40,647 nucleotides of DNA, taken from Verrucomicrobiaceae bacterium. Its GTDB lineage: Bacteria > Verrucomicrobiota > Verrucomicrobiia > Verrucomicrobiales > V1-33. The notes under the pieces were generated by a model. That model saw nothing but the letters and a program-made list of their open reading frames with translations. It was not told the DNA's origin and did no database searches. Made by a program: the position numbers and the translations under genes. Positions 38,258-40,647 of the stretch are shown here, in pieces (position 1 is the stretch's first letter; every line of letters begins with the position of its first letter). Location: contig JAIXVE010000311.1 in assembly GCA_027483175.1 (NCBI GenBank), positions 1 through 40,647 on the forward strand, read 5' to 3'.

Positions 38258-39681
38258 TGTCTCCGCACTTCACCAACAGCTGCGCGTTCTCTCGTCGGGA
38301 GCTTCTGAGAAAAGCCGGCATGGGGATTGGCTCGCTGGCGTTGCTGGATCTGATGAGTCGGGAAGCGACTGCCGCGACGAATCCACTGGCTCCGAATCCC
38401 CTGCATCATGCACCCCGGGCGCGTGCAGTCATCTCGCTCTTCATGCATGGCGGCCCCAGCCAGGTGGACACCTTTGATCCCAAACCATTGCTGGCGAAGT
38501 ATGCCGGGCAGACCCTTCCGGAGAGCTTTTCGAATCTGGATCTGGAGTTCACAAAGACGAGCACGGCGAAGGTGCTGGCGAGCCAGCGGACCTTCAGGAA
38601 GTGTGGGCAATCCGGCGTGGAGATTTCGGACATTTTCGAGCACCTCCCGAAGGTCGCCGACGAACTGGCGATCGTCCGGAGTTGCTATCACACGGAGTTC
38701 AACCACGCGCCCGCCCTCTACATGGCGCATTCCGGAACGCGCCTGATGGGGCGTCCGAGTCTCGGCGCATGGGCCATGTATGGCCTCGGGTCGGACTCGG
38801 AGAATCTCCCGGGCTACGTGGTGATGCGCGACGGACCGCTGAAGGGCGGACCGATGACCTACGGCAATGGCTTTCTTCCCGCGGTCTACTCGGCCACCGA
38901 ATTGCGCTCGAGCGGCGCCCCGATCCTCTATCTCGACAGACCTGATGCGATGAGCGGGGACGATCAGCGGCGCATCCTTGACTTTTCGCAGCGGATCAAC
39001 CGCCAGTATCTCGCCGCGCAGAATGACGATAGCAATCTCGCCGCACGGATCGCTGCCTACGAACTGGCCTATCGGATGCAGACAGCTGCGCCGGAGGCGG
39101 TGGACCTCCGTAAAGAGCCGGACAGCGTGAAGTCGCTCTACGGTCTGGACAACGACATCACGCGTCCGTTTGGAACGCAGTGTCTCAATGCCCGGCGGCT
39201 CGTCGAACGCGGTGTGCGTTTCATTCAACTCTATCACGGTGGCGGTGGCGATGGCTGGGACACGCATGGTGGCAATGACGCGAAGCACCTGCGCAATGGC
39301 AGGCAGATCGATAAACCGATCGCCGGGTTGATCATGGATCTGAAGGCGCGTGGACTGCTTGATTCCACGCTCATCCTCTGGGGTGGGGAATTCGGGCGCA
39401 CGCCGACGTCGGAAGGCTCCGATGGTCGGGACCACAGCCCTTATGGTTATTCCGTGTGGATGGCCGGAGGTGGCATCAAAGGCGGGACGGTGTATGGTGC
39501 GACGGACGACTTTGGATTCAAAGCGGTCGAAAGCCCTGTCCAGGTGCGTGACTTGCACGCGACGATTCTGCACCTGCTTGGGCTGCAGCACGATAAGCTG
39601 AGTTATTACTTTCAGGGCATCCAGCAACGGCTCACGCAGATTGATGGCGAGAGCCGCGTCATCCGGGAAATTCTCGCATGA
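38257..39681 (+). CDS. Tat-exported DUF1501 protein, partner of the DUF1553 protein
   Basis: The protein has 474 residues. The N-terminus carries a twin-arginine signal (SRRELLRKAGMGIGSLALLDL, near residues 12-32), so it is exported folded. Family motifs are ISLFMHGGPSQVDTFDPKP, DGWDTHGGNDAKHL, LWGGEFGRTP and DGRDHSPYGYSVWMAGGGI, which follow the alkaline-phosphatase/sulfatase superfamily plan of metal-binding Asp and His residues. The biochemical activity of DUF1501 is not established. The ATG overlaps the TGA of the DUF1553 gene by one base, a sign of strict coupling. This pairing is the standard one in Planctomycetes and Verrucomicrobia. Confidence 0.94.
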   Translation: MSPHFTNSCAFSRRELLRKAGMGIGSLALLDLMSREATAATNPLAPNPLHHAPRARAVISLFMHGGPSQVDTFDPKPLLAKYAGQTLPESFSNLDLEFTKTSTAKVLASQRTFRKCGQSGVEISDIFEHLPKVADELAIVRSCYHTEFNHAPALYMAHSGTRLMGRPSLGAWAMYGLGSDSENLPGYVVMRDGPLKGGPMTYGNGFLPAVYSATELRSSGAPILYLDRPDAMSGDDQRRILDFSQRINRQYLAAQNDDSNLAARIAAYELAYRMQTAAPEAVDLRKEPDSVKSLYGLDNDITRPFGTQCLNARRLVERGVRFIQLYHGGGGDGWDTHGGNDAKHLRNGRQIDKPIAGLIMDLKARGLLDSTLILWGGEFGRTPTSEGSDGRDHSPYGYSVWMAGGGIKGGTVYGATDDFGFKAVESPVQVRDLHATILHLLGLQHDKLSYYFQGIQQRLTQIDGESRVIREILA

Positions 39682-39707
39682 CTGACGCCTGACACGATCC
39701 GGATTCT

Positions 39708-39745
39708 CAGTGCTGTGCTGGCTGCGATCGGTCCTGGCAGCACTG
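39708..39745. terminator. hairpin between convergent genes (possible bidirectional terminator)
   Basis: CAGTGCTG (39708-39715) and CAGCACTG (39738-39745) are perfect complements around 22 bases. They lie between the DUF1501 stop and the stop of the minus-strand autotransporter-type gene. There is no long T-run, so confidence is modest. Confidence 0.4.
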
Positions 39746-39747
39746 GT

Positions 39748-40647
39748 TCAATTCCTCAGCGCCCCTGATCCCTTGATGAACTTAGGGGCGTTACTCGCAT
39801 CATAAATGCCGGGAGGTTGCGGCTTCCCGTCGAAACTCAGCTTCCCGATGCGCATCTCACCGTTGAAGTCCAGGTGCAGCATCGCGCCTTCAGAGACATC
39901 AGTCTCGGTTTTGGCGCTCAAACCATTGACGTTATTGACCGCTAGGGTGCCTTGCGTCACCTTGGTCGGGCCGGTGAAGGTGTTTGCGCCTGAGAGGATC
40001 CATGTGCCGCTGCCGGATTTGGTGAGGGAGGTTCTCGCTTTGCCAGTGCGGTCGTGAGGGTCCGTGACTGCGCCGGCGAGTTCGCCGGTTCCGGAGGTGT
40101 CGCCTTTGAGCGAGATGGTTTTGTCTGCGCCGTAGCCGGAGATGAGGATGGGGCTGGTGAATTTCAATGACCCGGTGCCGGATTGCTCGAAAGTCACGGT
40201 GTCGTTTTTTCCGGCAAGATTGATGACGCGGTCGGTGGTCTCGCCGATGCCAGTGTAGATGAGCGCGCAGTTGCCATCCTTGCCATCCTCGCCGATGACG
40301 ATCTCGGCGCTTTCAATGTCCATTGGCGCGCCGAGGCTGCTGCTGGCGTTGCGGTTCGCAGGAGCGAAACTGTTGAGCGACGCGACGCTGAGGCTGCCGC
40401 TCTCGAGGATCGTCTGTCCTGTGTAGGTGTTATTGCCGGAAAGCCGCATGGCACCGCTGCCGCACTTCTTCATAAGGAAGGCACCGCCGCCGGGGCCGTT
40501 GGAATCTTGGAGGTTGGCCGCGATTGTGACAAGTTCAGTCGCGTTCGCCGTGTCGAGACAGAGGAACGATCCGCCCATCATGCCGTTGTCGTTCACCGCG
40601 TGCGTGAGGTTTCCCAGCAACGTGCCGATTTGTTCGCCTGTGAATTC
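39748..40647 (-). CDS. autotransporter-associated-repeat surface protein, C-terminal part (5' end outside window)
   Basis: The frame is open from the right edge of the window to the TGA at 39748-39750, giving 299 residues. Two copies of the passenger-associated repeat are visible: CGSGAMRLSGNNTYTGQTILESGSL and SGSGTWILSGANTFTGPTKVTQGTL (each written here as overlapping parts: GSGAMRLSGNNTYTGQT and GSGTWILSGANTFTGPT). These build a beta-helix. The C-terminus (MRIGKLSFDGKPQPPGIYDA to KGSGALRN) matches the usual end of such Verrucomicrobia proteins and has no beta-barrel domain, so it is a secreted or surface beta-helix rather than a classical type V autotransporter. The start and signal peptide lie beyond the window. 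Confidence 0.85.
   Translation of the reverse strand, partial: EFTGEQIGTLLGNLTHAVNDNGMMGGSFLCLDTANATELVTIAANLQDSNGPGGGAFLMKKCGSGAMRLSGNNTYTGQTILESGSLSVASLNSFAPANRNASSSLGAPMDIESAEIVIGEDGKDGNCALIYTGIGETTDRVINLAGKNDTVTFEQSGTGSLKFTSPILISGYGADKTISLKGDTSGTGELAGAVTDPHDRTGKARTSLTKSGSGTWILSGANTFTGPTKVTQGTLAVNNVNGLSAKTETDVSEGAMLHLDFNGEMRIGKLSFDGKPQPPGIYDASNAPKFIKGSGALRN

Overview
The window looks like a chromosomal segment of a high-GC member of the Verrucomicrobiota, or of the wider Planctomycetes-Verrucomicrobia group. The evidence is the combination of gene families: two sigma-70 factors of the Rhodopirellula/Verrucomicrobium type with membrane anti-sigma partners, a LamG/PSCyt1/DUF1549/DUF1553 protein coupled to a Tat-exported DUF1501 protein, a one-motif-per-repeat autotransporter-type passenger, a secreted sulfatase, and a giant secreted protease with a Verrucomicrobia-like C-terminal module. 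No rRNA, tRNA or CRISPR was seen, so the placement rests on gene content only.

Layout. 1-5678 (+): the 3' end of an Hsp70 gene, a small charged protein, an exported TPR protein and a fused HyuA-HyuB (5-oxoprolinase type) enzyme. 5683-7647 (-): an O-antigen-ligase-like membrane protein with C-terminal TPRs, convergent with the hydantoinase at a 4-base gap. 7840-10650 (+): pyruvate phosphate dikinase with unusual Lys/Ala-rich tails at both ends, followed by a strong hairpin terminator. 10753-17319 (+): an accessory block holding a nucleotidyltransferase-like/small-protein pair, a beta-propeller gene of lower GC, and the two-gene Hen1-Pnkp RNA-repair cassette. 17320-20373: a loose zone of small membrane or unknown genes on the minus strand and long gaps. 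20374-28721: an ATP-grasp protein, a DUF3160 protein (-) and a 1712-residue metzincin protease (+). 28885-35201 (+): two successive modules of sigma factor, membrane anti-sigma factor and exported hydrolase (tandem SGNH esterase, then sulfatase). 35330-39681 (+): the LamG-PSCyt/DUF1553 and DUF1501 pair. 39748-end (-): part of a repeat-rich surface protein.

How the parts work together. Both sigma genes have a closely matching 35-base upstream element at nearly the same distance from the start codon. This suggests two paralogous, autoregulated surface-signalling circuits that control exported hydrolases, plausibly for degrading decorated (acetylated or sulfated) glycans. Hen1 and Pnkp would heal, 2'-O-methylate and seal cleaved RNAs.

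Beyond the genes, three signals stand out. (1) The sign of GC skew flips near 17.5 kb, independent of coding direction (C-rich plus strand to the left, G-rich to the right), as at a replication origin or an inversion breakpoint. (2) Three hairpins share an identical 14-base core capped by a GCAA tetraloop, each between same-strand genes. (3) The twin sigma-factor promoters described above.
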